A stretch of DNA of 54,837 bases from Methylobacterium thuringiense. GTDB taxonomy: Bacteria; Pseudomonadota; Alphaproteobacteria; Rhizobiales; Beijerinckiaceae. Below the pieces are notes generated by a model. The model did not search any database. It was not told the origin of the DNA and worked only from the letters and a program-made list of their open reading frames with translations. The DNA lies in contig NZ_BPRA01000020.1 in NCBI RefSeq assembly GCF_022179645.1, positions 1 to 54,837 of the forward strand, in the 5' to 3' direction. How positions within the stretch are numbered: position 1 is the stretch's first letter; each line of letters opens with the position of its first letter. Positions 1-8,900 of this stretch are shown piece after piece. The position numbers were made by a program, and so were the translations under genes.

Positions 1-1
1 G

Positions 2-64
2 TTTTGACACAGCCAGGGTCGTAAGCCGGAGCGGAGAAATCGTCCGCTTCCATGCATTGCCGCC
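2..64. repeat. Left copy of a 63-bp inverted repeat at the window ends
   Basis: Read outward-in, this tract matches the reverse complement of 54775-54837 without gaps at 56 of 63 positions; the first 20 bases (TTTTGACACAGCCAGGGTCG) are identical. Beyond position 64 the two flanks diverge. Such a repeat at both ends, in opposite orientation, suggests a dispersed repeat or an insertion-sequence end continuing outside the window. The element family was not recognised and no transposase is visible inside. Confidence 0.7.
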
Positions 65-204
65 CCTAAGCGGACCGGAAAAATGCGCACAACCGGGTCG
101 TTTGCCTCGATGTCCAACCGAGACACGCCGAGCCCGGCGCCGGCGCAGAACATCGCCGTCCGGCCTTGGCCCAATCCTCTCGCGTCCCGGCGGACAAGCA
201 CACC

Positions 205-417
205 TCAATCGTGCGTCATCATCTCCCGGGCCAACTCCGATGTCGTCAACGGTGCCACCACGCGCTCGGCCGAGGATGGACCGGCAACGCTCCGGTCGAT
301 GAAAGCAGTCCGGCTGTCGATGGCAGCGGCGAAGACGGTCAAGGCGACAAACCCGGCGGCGGCGGCGAGTTGCCAGTCGCGCGCCGGCCGATGAGCCTGC
401 AAAGACATCGTGCGCAT
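205..417 (-). CDS. Small single-helix membrane or exported protein, hypothetical
   Basis: A 70-residue protein of unknown function. A charged N-terminus is followed at about residues 14-32 by a hydrophobic Ala/Val/Leu-rich stretch that could be a membrane anchor or an uncleaved signal; the rest is polar and ends in acidic and Thr/Ser-rich residues. The start at 417 is preferred over the in-frame start at 444 because an AAGGA-like ribosome site lies just upstream of it. It is transcribed away from the next gene. No family was recognised; coding status rests on the ribosome site and the membrane segment only. Confidence 0.45.
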   Translation of the reverse strand: MRTMSLQAHRPARDWQLAAAAGFVALTVFAAAIDSRTAFIDRSVAGPSSAERVVAPLTTSELAREMMTHD

Positions 418-641
418 GGCAAAAAATCCTTTTCGTTCAGTCATTCTCTACTGCGAGAGACTATGGGAAGCTGAACCGCGCGCAATTCGAGCCTCGTTTA
501 CCGAGCCTTCGCGGATGGCGAAGGCGGCGGCGGCCGAGATCGCGGCGCGCTTCCCTCGAGCGTCGTCCTGTGCACAAGGAACAGCCAAGCCTAATCGCCG
601 GTTGAACCCGGTCGCTCGAACCCTGGCGTCCCGATCCCATC

Positions 642-1796
642 ATGCCGTCGCCGTCACTTCCCCCGCCCGACCGCACCGGCGAGGCGACCTCCGTCCTGTG
701 GACGCTGGCGCTCGGCGCAGCTCTGATCGCCGTGGCGGCGAGCCCGAGACGGTTGCAGGTGCAGAGCGACTCCGACGTCCGGCCGGAGCGGCGTGAAAAG
801 AACGGTGGCGCGCATTCGCATGAGGGGCGGACCGCGCGTTGGGTCGCGGCGACGCAGACGGATCGCGGGCGAGGCGCCAAGGACCCGACCGAAATTCCCG
901 CCTCCGGCTGGAAGGACATCGCCTTCCGGGTGTTTCAAGAGTTCAACAAGGACCGCGTGCTCTCGGTCGCCGCCGGGGTCACGTTCTACACGCTGCTGTC
1001 GCTGTTCCCGGCCATCGCCGCGCTCGTCACCTGCTACGGCTTGGTCTCCGATGCGAACACCATCAACGAGCATCTCGCGGCGATGCAGGGCGTGCTGCCG
1101 GACAGCGCCATCGAGATCGTCGGAGGACAGGTGAAGCGCATCGCGGCCAAGGGCGGCGGCACCCTGGGGCTGACCTTCTTCACCAGCCTGCTGCTCTCGG
1201 TGTGGAGCGCGAACGCCGCCATGAAGGCGATGTTCGATGCGCTGAACGTGGTCTACGAGGAGGAGGAGAAACGCAACATCTTCTGGCTGAACCTGCGCTC
1301 GCTGACCTTCACCATCGGCGCGCTGATGTTCGTGATCGTCGCCCTCTCCGCGATCGTCGTCCTGCCGCTGGTGTTCAACTTCTTCGGCCTGGGCGACGGC
1401 GCCTGGGCGATCGCGGCCCTGCGCTGGCCGGCGCTCCTCGTCGTCATCCTTGGCGCGCTCACCGTGCTGTATCGCTACGGCCCGAGCCGCGAGCCGGCGC
1501 GCTGGCGCTGGGTCGGCCTCGGTGGGGCGGTGGCCGGCCTGCTCTGGATCGTCGCCTCGATCCTGTTCTCCTGGTACGTCGCGAGCTTCGGTTCCTACAA
1601 CGAGACCTACGGGTCGCTGGGCGCCGTCATCGCCTTCATGACCTGGATCTGGATCTCGGCGACGATCGTGTTGCTCGGCGGCGAGATCAACGCGGAGATC
1701 GAGCACCAGACCGGGCACGATTCCACGACGGGCCGCGAGCGCGCGCTGGGCGAGCGGGAGGCCCGCATGGCAGACACCGTCGGTGCGGCAGCCTGA
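642..1796 (+). CDS. YihY/BrkB family inner-membrane protein
   Basis: A 384-residue polytopic membrane protein of the YihY/UPF0761 (BrkB-like) family. After an N-terminal extension of about 90 residues, which itself carries a hydrophobic segment near residues 17-34, the family core begins with an amphipathic region ([19 protein letters not shown]), then the [10 protein letters not shown] signature and five or more further transmembrane segments. It ends in the conserved [18 protein letters not shown] segment and a charged cytoplasmic tail. The biochemical role of the family is not firmly established; the old ribonuclease BN label is obsolete. The start is uncertain because no good ribosome site precedes 642 and the extension is unusual. 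Confidence 0.85.
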   Translation: MPSPSLPPPDRTGEATSVLWTLALGAALIAVAASPRRLQVQSDSDVRPERREKNGGAHSHEGRTARWVAATQTDRGRGAKDPTEIPASGWKDIAFRVFQEFNKDRVLSVAAGVTFYTLLSLFPAIAALVTCYGLVSDANTINEHLAAMQGVLPDSAIEIVGGQVKRIAAKGGGTLGLTFFTSLLLSVWSANAAMKAMFDALNVVYEEEEKRNIFWLNLRSLTFTIGALMFVIVALSAIVVLPLVFNFFGLGDGAWAIAALRWPALLVVILGALTVLYRYGPSREPARWRWVGLGGAVAGLLWIVASILFSWYVASFGSYNETYGSLGAVIAFMTWIWISATIVLLGGEINAEIEHQTGHDSTTGRERALGEREARMADTVGAAA

Positions 1797-1861
1797 AGCG
1801 GCCCTCGTTCGATCGGCCCAGCGACCCCATATCCCGACAACGCAAACATGGGAGGAACGGC

Positions 1862-2275
1862 ATGCCCGAATCCGATACGATCAGCCCGCCGGAGGCACGC
1901 AGCGACGCGGAATGGCGCAAGGCCCTCAGCCCCGAACAGTACCGCGTGCTGCGCGAGCACGGGACCGAGCGCGCCGGGACGAGTTGTCTGAACGCGGAGA
2001 AGCGGGCCGGCACCTTCACCTGCGTCGGCTGCGGCGCGCCGCTCTTCGAGACCGGCACCAAGTACGAATCCGGCAGCGGCTGGCCGAGCTTCTTCGCGCC
2101 CCTCGAAGGTGCCGTCGACACGACGGTCGACCGCAGCCACGGGATGGCGCGTACCGAGGTCCATTGCGCGCGCTGCCAGGGTCATCTCGGACACGTCTTC
2201 GATGACGGGCCTGCACCGACCGGACTGCGCTACTGCATGAACGGAGTGTCCCTGCACTTCGAGCCGGCGGATTGA
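1862..2275 (+). CDS. msrB: Peptide-methionine (R)-S-oxide reductase MsrB
   Basis: This 137-residue cytoplasmic enzyme reduces the R-epimer of methionine sulfoxide in oxidised proteins, using thioredoxin-type reductant. The MsrB fold is complete: zinc-binding pairs Cys54/Cys57 (CVGC) and Cys102/Cys105 (CARC), the GSGWPSF motif near residue 71, and the catalytic Cys125 in RYCMNGVSL. Cys42 sits where many family members carry the resolving cysteine. The start at 1862 has a GGAGGA-like ribosome site 5-10 bases upstream and gives the usual family length. It lies 65 bp after the YihY-type gene and could share its transcript. Confidence 0.95.
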   Translation: MPESDTISPPEARSDAEWRKALSPEQYRVLREHGTERAGTSCLNAEKRAGTFTCVGCGAPLFETGTKYESGSGWPSFFAPLEGAVDTTVDRSHGMARTEVHCARCQGHLGHVFDDGPAPTGLRYCMNGVSLHFEPAD

Positions 2276-2553
2276 TCCGGCCGGGGCTCGAACGGCCGTT
2301 CCATGGGGACGGCAGGGTTAATGCCTCGCCAACAAAGAGTGAACCGTCTTGATTTCGACGGCGTTTCGCTTAGCGGTGAAGGGCATAGAGACGCCGAGCG
2401 GTTTCACGTCCCGGGTTCGCGACGACGGCACGATGCCGGCGGTGCGGTCGCGGCAAACGGATCCAAGCCTGTTCGCCCGCCGCGAAAGCGACGGTCGACC
2501 GGGATCGTGATGTCGAACCGCTCGACGTCGAACCCCGCGGGGAGGTTGAGCGT

Positions 2554-3456
2554 ATGAGTATCGTCCGGCGTTATCTGGTTGCCCCGTCGCTCGTGCGACT
2601 GATCCGAAAAGAGCGCGGCGGCGCCCGGATCACCGAGGGTTATTTCGCTCCGCAGGCTGGCCGGACGTCCTACGTCCGGATCGACGGGCAGGATTGCCAC
2701 CTCGTGCTCGTCACGACGGACGGCGAGGGCCGGGCGAAGGAGGAACGTACCGAGGTCCCGCGCGCCCATGGCGACGCGCTGCTCGACGTCTGCTCCGGCA
2801 AGGCCGCCTACGAGCGGACCACCATTCCGTTGGGCGGTCGCGACGTGCAGATCGACCGCTACGTCACACCGCCCGGCCTCGATATCGCCAGCGTCACCTT
2901 CGACGACGAAGCCGGTGCGAAGGCTTTCCTCGCCCCGGCCTGGTTCAGTACCGACGTCTCGACCGAGGCGGGCTACGACCGCCACGCCGTCGCGATCAAG
3001 GGCGTGCCGGCCTCGCCGGAAATCGGGCTGAACAACGCGGCTCTCAACGCCGTGCTCGACCTGATCGAGCCGCGCTTCGGCTTCGGCAACACCGTGCGTC
3101 GGCCGCCCGTCACCGAAGCGCCGGCAATCGCTCCGGCCCCCGCTCCCGCTCCGAGCGCGCCGGCGCCCGCACCTGTGGCGGAGGCTCCTCCTCCGGCGCC
3201 GCCCGAGCCTGTCGCCGAAACGCCGCCGGCCGCGGCCGAGCCCGCCAAGCCGTCGCCGGCTTCGGTGGAGATGAAGCCCGCCCCCGCGCCAGCCGAAGAC
3301 AAGGGCGACGCGCGGATCGACGACGTGATCGAGAGCCTCTCACAGGCCCTCAGCGCGGCCATTCAACAGCCCAAGGAACCGGCCAAGGACGACGAGAACG
3401 GCAGCTCGTTCGAACGCTGGACCGTGCGGCCGCGCCGTACGAACCAGCAGACCTGA
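2554..3456 (+). CDS. CYTH-fold-like protein with degenerate active site
   Basis: A 300-residue protein. Residues about 3-150 follow the strand pattern of the CYTH/triphosphate-tunnel family: RRYLVAP near the N-terminus, ITEGYF at 26-31, a YVRIDG strand, LVLVT, then the PAWFSTDVST end motif. The hallmark ExExK metal-binding motif is absent, since the matching N-terminal strand reads SIVRR, so polyphosphate or ATP chemistry is doubtful. Residues about 185-249 are a Pro/Ala/Glu-rich linker and 250-271 form a conserved-looking short helix. A strong GGGAGG ribosome site precedes ATG 2554. The CYTH assignment is pattern-based and the function is unknown. Confidence 0.7.
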   Translation: MSIVRRYLVAPSLVRLIRKERGGARITEGYFAPQAGRTSYVRIDGQDCHLVLVTTDGEGRAKEERTEVPRAHGDALLDVCSGKAAYERTTIPLGGRDVQIDRYVTPPGLDIASVTFDDEAGAKAFLAPAWFSTDVSTEAGYDRHAVAIKGVPASPEIGLNNAALNAVLDLIEPRFGFGNTVRRPPVTEAPAIAPAPAPAPSAPAPAPVAEAPPPAPPEPVAETPPAAAEPAKPSPASVEMKPAPAPAEDKGDARIDDVIESLSQALSAAIQQPKEPAKDDENGSSFERWTVRPRRTNQQT

Positions 3457-3485
3457 TCTTTCGAGATCAGGGTCCCGTCGTCGCT

Positions 3486-3528
3486 CGAGAGGGGCCGGCA
3501 GCGCATGATGCGCTGACGGCCCCTCTCG
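3486..3528. terminator. Bidirectional terminator hairpin between converging genes
   Basis: The arm CGAGAGGGGCCG (3486-3497) pairs perfectly with CGGCCCCTCTCG (3517-3528), and the loop contains a second palindrome, AGCGCAT/ATGCGCT. It lies between two converging genes with no room for anything else, so it probably terminates both. Confidence 0.75.
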
Positions 3529-3531
3529 CGT

Positions 3532-3969
3532 TCACCGAATCACGACCTGCGTGCCGCCATAGGCCTGCGTCAGAGCGTAGAGCGCCGCAGCGTTGCCCGG
3601 CGCGAGGCGGATGCAACCGTGGCTCGCCTGACGACCGAGATGCCCGACGGCATAGGTACCGTGGATCGCGTAGCCGCCCCGGAAGAACATCGAGTAAGGC
3701 ATCGGTGAGTTGTGGTACTTCCTCGAGTAGTGCATCCGCGCCATGTGACCGACGCGGTAATTGCCGCTCGGCGTGACGAAGCCCCTGCGCGCCGTGGATA
3801 CGGCCCAGTCGTGTGCCAGAACGCCGTTGACGTAGACCCTCATGCGCTGGCTCGACTTGCTGATCTGGGCGACAACGCCGGCCTCGGCGGGCGCTGCGGT
3901 GACGAAGACGAGCGCGCACAGCGAGAGGGCGGCCAGAATGGCCCTGTTCAAAAAGCGCGAGAAGGTCAC
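3532..3969 (-). CDS. Small exported L,D-transpeptidase (YkuD domain)
   Basis: A 145-residue periplasmic enzyme expected to form 3-3 cross-links in peptidoglycan or attach proteins to it. The GTG start at 3969, with a GGAG ribosome site 7 bases upstream, gives a clean Sec signal peptide (hydrophobic residues 10-26, AxA cleavage near 30). The in-frame start at 4125 would add 52 implausible residues. The YkuD core is present: PSGNYRVG, AIHGT with His103, and the SHGCIRL motif with catalytic Cys119 and Arg121. It is short for the family, essentially one catalytic domain. It is transcribed alone, convergent with the CYTH-like gene. Confidence 0.9.
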   Translation of the reverse strand: MTFSRFLNRAILAALSLCALVFVTAAPAEAGVVAQISKSSQRMRVYVNGVLAHDWAVSTARRGFVTPSGNYRVGHMARMHYSRKYHNSPMPYSMFFRGGYAIHGTYAVGHLGRQASHGCIRLAPGNAAALYALTQAYGGTQVVIR

Positions 3970-4237
3970 GGGATAACTCCGCGTTAAGCAGTCGCCGCCC
4001 TCGAAGCTCTTGTAACGACGAGAAAATCTTCGCCGCAGCGAGAAACTCGGCCGCACAAGTACTCGTGCCACCAGCACGTGTGGCGGAAAAGAGGCGCCGC
4101 CACATTCTCGACAACTTTCTTGCAAGCAGAGCGCAGTCGAACTACCGACATGCCGTTGAGCAGTAACGGCAAACCCGCTAGCGTCGGCGTAGGGCCCATC
4201 AGAGGCCGATTAGGTCTAGTGTTAACGGCGAGGAAAC

Positions 4238-5632
4238 ATGGCCCAGTCGATGACGCATGCCCCGGGCGCTGCCGCTCCCGCCGGGCACCACACCCCGTGG
4301 TATAGGGTCCTCTATATCCAGGTGCTGATCGCCATCGCGCTGGGCGTATTGCTCGGCTGGCTCCACCCCGAATGGGGCAAGTCGGTGAAGTGGATGGGCG
4401 ATGCCTTCATCGCTCTCATCAAGATGATGATCGCGCCGATCATCTTCTGTACCATCGTCCACGGCATCGCCTCGATCGGTGACCTCAAGAAGGTCGGCCG
4501 CGTCGGCCTGAAGGCGCTGATCTACTTCGAGGTCGTGTCGAGCGTCGCGCTGCTGATCGGCATCCTCGTCGGTGAGATCGTCCGGCCCGGCGCCGGCTTC
4601 GGCGCCGACATCAGCAAGCTCGATGCGAAGGCCGTCGAGGGCTACGCCAGCAAGGCCGCCGCCGACTCGACCATCGCCCACCTTCTCGGCATCATCCCCA
4701 AGAGCTTCTTCGAGGCGCTCGCCGGCGGCGATCTGCTGCAGGTGCTTCTGGTCTCGATCCTCACCGGCGTCGTCCTCACCGGGATGGGCGCCAAGGGCGA
4801 GAGCATCACCCACGGCATCGACGCGGCGGGGCAGGTGTTCTTCCGCATCATCGGCATCATCGTGAAGCTCGCGCCGATCGGCGCCTTCGGCGCGATGGCC
4901 TTCACGGTCGGCCAGTACGGCATCGGCAAGGTCATCGATCTCGCCTGGCTGGTGGGCACCTTCTACACCACGTCGCTGCTGTTCATCTTCGTCGTGCTGG
5001 GCGGGATCGCGGCCTTCTCCGGCTTCTCGATCTTCAAGTTCCTCGCCTTCATCAAGGACGAGCTGCTGATCGTGCTCGGCACCTCCTCCTCCGAGACGGT
5101 GCTGCCGCACATGATGACCAAGATGAAGCGCCTCGGCGCCTCGGATTCGGTCGTCGGGCTCGTCATCCCGACGGGCTATTCGTTCAATCTCGACGGCACC
5201 AACATCTACATGACGCTCACCACGCTGTTCCTGGCGCAAGCCGTGGGTGCGGACCTGACCTTCGGCCAGTATGCGACGATCTTCCTCGTCGCGATGCTGA
5301 CCTCGAAGGGTGCCTCGGGCGTCACCGGCGCGGGCTTCATCACCCTGGCCGCGACGCTCGCTGCAATCCCCGGCAATCCGGTGCCGGTCGCGGCGATGAC
5401 CCTGGTGCTCGGCGTCGACAAGTTCATGTCGGAGTGCCGCGCGCTGACAAACCTCATCGGCAACGGCGTCGCCACGGTGGTGGTGTCGCGCTGGGAGGGC
5501 GAACTCGACCGCGAAAAGCTGCGTCAGGTGATGGCGCACCCGATCGCCATCGGCACCGACATCTCGGACCACTCGCCGGATGCCCCCTCGCAGGTCGGCA
5601 CCGACGGGCCGCGGATCGTCGCCGCCCAGTAG
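4238..5632 (+). CDS. dctA: C4-dicarboxylate:cation symporter DctA
   Basis: A 464-residue inner-membrane symporter of the DAACS family that imports succinate, malate and fumarate, key substrates for plant-associated alphaproteobacteria. Diagnostic segments are all present: the serine-rich hairpin [35 protein letters not shown] and [17 protein letters not shown]. Family length is full, with eight transmembrane helices and two re-entrant loops expected. A GAGGAA ribosome site precedes ATG 4238. No dctBD two-component genes are nearby. The fructokinase gene begins 10 bp after its stop codon, suggesting co-transcription. Confidence 0.95.
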   Translation: MAQSMTHAPGAAAPAGHHTPWYRVLYIQVLIAIALGVLLGWLHPEWGKSVKWMGDAFIALIKMMIAPIIFCTIVHGIASIGDLKKVGRVGLKALIYFEVVSSVALLIGILVGEIVRPGAGFGADISKLDAKAVEGYASKAAADSTIAHLLGIIPKSFFEALAGGDLLQVLLVSILTGVVLTGMGAKGESITHGIDAAGQVFFRIIGIIVKLAPIGAFGAMAFTVGQYGIGKVIDLAWLVGTFYTTSLLFIFVVLGGIAAFSGFSIFKFLAFIKDELLIVLGTSSSETVLPHMMTKMKRLGASDSVVGLVIPTGYSFNLDGTNIYMTLTTLFLAQAVGADLTFGQYATIFLVAMLTSKGASGVTGAGFITLAATLAAIPGNPVPVAAMTLVLGVDKFMSECRALTNLIGNGVATVVVSRWEGELDREKLRQVMAHPIAIGTDISDHSPDAPSQVGTDGPRIVAAQ

Positions 5633-5642
5633 CCACGCCGCC

Positions 5643-6557
5643 ATGGAGCGGGTGCGCATCGGCATCGATTTCGGCGGCACAAAGATCGCCGGGATCGTGC
5701 TGGCGGCGGATGGGCGGACGCTTGCCGCGCGCCGCATCCCGACGCCGCGCGGCGACTATGCCGGGTCGCTCGGCGCCATCGCCGGCCTGGTGGCCAGCCT
5801 CGAAACCGAGGCGGGGATCGCCGGCGGCAGTGTCGGCATCGGCATGCCCGGCGCGGTCTCGCCGGCCACGGGTCTCATCAAGAACGCCAACTCGACCTGG
5901 CTGATCGGCACGCCATTCGAGGCCGACCTGACGCAAGCGCTTGGTCGGCCGGTGCGGATCGAGAACGACGCGAACTGCCTCGCCGTCTCCGAAGCCAATG
6001 ACGGGGCCGGCGCCGGCGCGCATCTCGTCTGGGCCGCGATCCTTGGGACCGGCATCGGCTCGGGCATCGCCATCGACGGGCGTCCGCTCTCCGGCCGAGG
6101 GAGGGTCAGCGGTGAATGGGGCCACAACCCCCTGCCCTGGCCCCGCGACGACGAGCGTCCCGGTCCCGCCTGCTATTGCGGCCGCCACGGCTGCATCGAG
6201 ACTTGGCTTTCCGGTCCGGCGCTGGCCGCCGACCACAGGCGCCGCACGGCGCAAGCCCTGACCGGGGAGGCGATCGTCGCGGCGATGCGCACCGGTGATC
6301 CCGATGCGAAAGGCACCTTCGCGGTCCTGCTCGACCGGATGGGCCGGGGCATCGCCCATGTCGTGAACATCCTCGATCCGGACGTGATCGTGCTTGGCGG
6401 CGGCCTCTCGACGGTGCCGGAGCTCGTCGCCGGCCTGCCCGCGGCGATCGGTCCGCACGTCTTCTCCGACGTGTTCGACACGCCGGTCCGGGCGAGCCTG
6501 CACGGCGACGCCTCGGGCGTGCGCGGTGCGGCCTGGCTCTGGGACGCGCCCATCTGA
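5643..6557 (+). CDS. mak: ROK-family fructokinase
   Basis: A 304-residue sugar kinase that should phosphorylate fructose to fructose 6-phosphate with ATP. It has the ROK phosphate-binding motif DFGGTK at 9-14, the catalytic Asp109 in ENDANC, GTGIGSG, and the zinc site His161/Cys177/Cys179/Cys184 (GEWGHNPLPW and CYCGRHGC). The motif order and the GVRGAAWLW tail resemble E. coli Mak closely, which favours fructokinase over N-acetylglucosamine kinase. ATG 5643 is chosen because it gives the family N-terminus; a start at 5580 would overlap dctA. The dctA-mak pairing suggests a small carbon-utilisation operon. Confidence 0.88.
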   Translation: MERVRIGIDFGGTKIAGIVLAADGRTLAARRIPTPRGDYAGSLGAIAGLVASLETEAGIAGGSVGIGMPGAVSPATGLIKNANSTWLIGTPFEADLTQALGRPVRIENDANCLAVSEANDGAGAGAHLVWAAILGTGIGSGIAIDGRPLSGRGRVSGEWGHNPLPWPRDDERPGPACYCGRHGCIETWLSGPALAADHRRRTAQALTGEAIVAAMRTGDPDAKGTFAVLLDRMGRGIAHVVNILDPDVIVLGGGLSTVPELVAGLPAAIGPHVFSDVFDTPVRASLHGDASGVRGAAWLWDAPI

Positions 6558-6662
6558 GGGCTGCATGGGAGCGTTCCATGTGCGCTCCCTACACAGGGAG
6601 GCCGGCCGCTTGTATGGGGGAGCCCGATCCCGCCCCTTAGCCTTCTCGCGTTCGAGGTATCG

Positions 6663-7955
6663 ATGACGACGCTCACCAGCCTGGATTCCGACGCGCTGCG
6701 CAGCCTGCACGACACGACGCGCGCCGAGTACGAGGCCTTCAAGGCGCGCGGGCTCAAGCTCGACATGACCCGCGGAAAACCCTCGCCCGAGCAGCTCGAC
6801 CTCTCGAACCCGATGCTGACCCTGCCCGGCAACGGCGACTTCTTCGCCGAGGGCAACGTCGACGCCCGCAATTACGGCGGCCTGCAGGGCCTGCCCGAGA
6901 CCCGCGCGCTGTTCTCGCAGATGGTGCAGGCGCCGGCCGAGCAGATCGTCGTCGGCGACAATTCGAGCCTCGCGCTCATGCACGGCACCATCGCCTCGGC
7001 CATGCTGAAGGGCGTGCCGGGCTCGACGGCGCCCTGGGGCCAGGGTGCTCCGACCTTCCTCTGCCCCGTCCCCGGCTACGACCGCCACTTCGCGATCTGC
7101 GAAGAGTTCGGCATTCGCATGATCCCGGTGCCGATGACCGGCCACGGACCTGACATGGACGCGGTCGAGCGCCTTGTCGCCGATCCGGCCGTGAAGGGCA
7201 TCTGGTGCGTGCCGAAATACTCGAACCCGTCGGGCGAGACCTATTCGGAGGAGACCTCGCGCCGTCTCGCCGCGATGGAGACCGCCGCGCCGGACTTCCG
7301 GATCATGTGGGACAACGCCTATTCGGTCCATCACCTCACCCAGGACCACCACACCGTCCCCGATATCCTGGCGCTCTGCACTGATGCCGGAAACCCGGAC
7401 CGGGCCTTCATCTTCGCCTCGACCTCGAAGGTGACGCTCGCCGGCGCGGGCCTCGCCTTCTTCGCGAGCTCGCCCGAGAACGTGCGCTGGTACCTGGAGC
7501 GCGCCGCCTTCCGCACGATCGGCCCGGACAAGCTCAACCAGCTCCGCCACGTCCGCTTCCTCAAGGACAATGCCGGACTCGAGAAGCACATGGCGGCGCA
7601 GGCCGCGATCATCGCGCCGAAATTCGAGGCGTTGCTCGAGACTCTCGAGGCGAAACTCGGTGGCACGGGCGCCGCCGAATGGCTGCGCCCGGAAGGCGGC
7701 TACTTCGTCACCGTCGACGCCGTCGAGGGTACGGCCAAGCGGATCGTGACGCTCGCCAAGGATGCCGGCATCGCCCTGACGCCGGCCGGCGCGACCTCGC
7801 CTTATGGTCGCGATCCGCACGACCGGACGTTGCGCCTCGCGCCGACCTTCCCATCCCTGTCGGACGTGCGCGCCGCCTCGGAGGGCATCGCGCTCTGCAT
7901 CCTGCTCGCGGCAATCGAGAAGCGGGCGGGCGATGCGCCCGGCGCGAGCCGCTAA
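6663..7955 (+). CDS. PLP-dependent class I aminotransferase (Asp-aminotransferase-like, PF12897 type)
   Basis: A 430-residue cytoplasmic pyridoxal-phosphate enzyme. The PLP lysine is Lys256 in ASTSKVTLAG; Asn188 (YSNPSG) and Asp217/Tyr220 (WDNAYS) are the expected cofactor contacts, and the N-terminal TRGKPSPEQLDLS motif marks the fold-type I subgroup annotated as aspartate-aminotransferase-like or MocR-related. The substrate cannot be fixed from sequence; aspartate, alanine or aromatic amino acids are possible. It is separated from the kinase gene by about 105 bp and is probably transcribed independently. Confidence 0.85.
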   Translation: MTTLTSLDSDALRSLHDTTRAEYEAFKARGLKLDMTRGKPSPEQLDLSNPMLTLPGNGDFFAEGNVDARNYGGLQGLPETRALFSQMVQAPAEQIVVGDNSSLALMHGTIASAMLKGVPGSTAPWGQGAPTFLCPVPGYDRHFAICEEFGIRMIPVPMTGHGPDMDAVERLVADPAVKGIWCVPKYSNPSGETYSEETSRRLAAMETAAPDFRIMWDNAYSVHHLTQDHHTVPDILALCTDAGNPDRAFIFASTSKVTLAGAGLAFFASSPENVRWYLERAAFRTIGPDKLNQLRHVRFLKDNAGLEKHMAAQAAIIAPKFEALLETLEAKLGGTGAAEWLRPEGGYFVTVDAVEGTAKRIVTLAKDAGIALTPAGATSPYGRDPHDRTLRLAPTFPSLSDVRAASEGIALCILLAAIEKRAGDAPGASR

Positions 7956-8067
7956 ATCCGAGGCGGACCAAGCCGGCTCGGCACGCTCCCGGCAACCGAG
8001 CCTCGCTTGCATCGCCTGCGGCGCACCTTAAACGGGTATCATCGGGGCGGCACGGACGGGTCTTCGC

Positions 8068-8832
8068 ATGCGCAGCTTTCGGCCTGCGGCGACGTCCTCG
8101 TGCGGCGCGGTCCTCGTGCTGCTGTGCGTGCAGGCCTCACCGGCCGCGGCACAATGCGACCGGTCCGCGTTCCGGATCGTCCTGGACGTCGGCCACAGCC
8201 CCGAATCGCCCGGCGCCACGAGTGCCCGCGGCGTCGACGAGTACCGCTTCAATCTGAGCCTCGCCGGGGTGATCGAGACGCACCTCGTCCGGCAGGGCTA
8301 CGCCGAGACAACGCGGATGCTGTCCGACGGTGGTAGGGCGGGGCTTGGAATGCGGGCGGCCAAGGCGAACGCGCTCGCGCCCAGCCTCTTTCTCTCGGTG
8401 CACCACGATTCCGTGCAGAAGGCCTATTTGAAGACCTGGATGGTCGAGGGTACCGAGCGAAAGTTCAGTGACCGCTTCAAGGGGTGGTCGCTGTTCGTGT
8501 CGCAGGCCAACGGACGTTTCCGCGAGAGCGCTGCTTTCGCGCAGATGCTCGCGGACCGGCTGCTCGCCGCCGGCCTGCCCTTCACCCGCCATCACGCGGA
8601 AAAGCTCCGTGGCGAGAGCCGTCCCTTTCTGGACGCCGAGCGCGGAATCTACCGCTTCGACGAGCTCGCCGTGCTGAAGGCGACGGAAGCGCCAGCCGTG
8701 TTGATGGAAGCCGGCCTCATCATCAACCGCGACGAAGAGCTGTTGCTTTCAGCTCCAGAGCGCCAGGACCGGATCGCTGCGGCCATCACCGCTGCCGTCG
8801 ATGACTTCTGTTCGGCGCAGGCCGGACCGTAA
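8068..8832 (+). CDS. Exported N-acetylmuramoyl-L-alanine amidase (Amidase_3)
   Basis: A 254-residue zinc amidase that cleaves the bond between N-acetylmuramic acid and the stem peptide. An N-terminal signal peptide (hydrophobic residues 10-22, cleavage near AAAQ at 29) sends it to the periplasm. Likely zinc ligands are His43 (DVGHSPE), Glu58 (DEYRFN) and a His of SVHHDS near 112; Glu214 in VLMEAGLI is the probable catalytic base. It has no AMIN or SPOR domain, unlike E. coli AmiC. The downstream regulator starts 66 bp later and belongs to a different transcription unit. Confidence 0.88.
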   Translation: MRSFRPAATSSCGAVLVLLCVQASPAAAQCDRSAFRIVLDVGHSPESPGATSARGVDEYRFNLSLAGVIETHLVRQGYAETTRMLSDGGRAGLGMRAAKANALAPSLFLSVHHDSVQKAYLKTWMVEGTERKFSDRFKGWSLFVSQANGRFRESAAFAQMLADRLLAAGLPFTRHHAEKLRGESRPFLDAERGIYRFDELAVLKATEAPAVLMEAGLIINRDEELLLSAPERQDRIAAAITAAVDDFCSAQAGP

Positions 8833-8884
8833 TGACGGCTCAGAGACCGGACCAGAAAGCGCTTGCCAACGGTTCGCGTCGAAC

Positions 8885-8900
8885 ATAAAGATATCTTTAT
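8885..8900. promoter_or_regulatory. Palindromic operator ATAAAG-N4-CTTTAT over the regulator start
   Basis: ATAAAGATATCTTTAT is a perfect palindrome, extending to 18 bp with the flanking C and G (8884-8901). The ATG of the ArsR-methyltransferase gene (8899-8901) lies inside it. A TTGCCA/TAAAGA pair with 17-bp spacing (8863 and 8886) could be the promoter, which would put transcription start at about the ATG. The same ATAAAG-N4-CTTTAT word occurs upstream of ahcY at 14837-14852. Autoregulation is inferred. Confidence 0.75.

Noticed and set aside
839-1861. Long plus-strand open frame running into msrB as an N-terminal fusion
   Set aside because: The translation before 1862 is Arg/Gly/Pro-rich shadow sequence of the YihY-type gene in another frame; MsrB has its own ribosome site and start at 1862.
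4199-5737. Minus-strand open frame of 512 residues opposite dctA
   Set aside because: The translation is Asp/Glu/Arg/His-rich low complexity, typical of the antisense of a GC-rich membrane-protein gene; dctA on the plus strand is clear.
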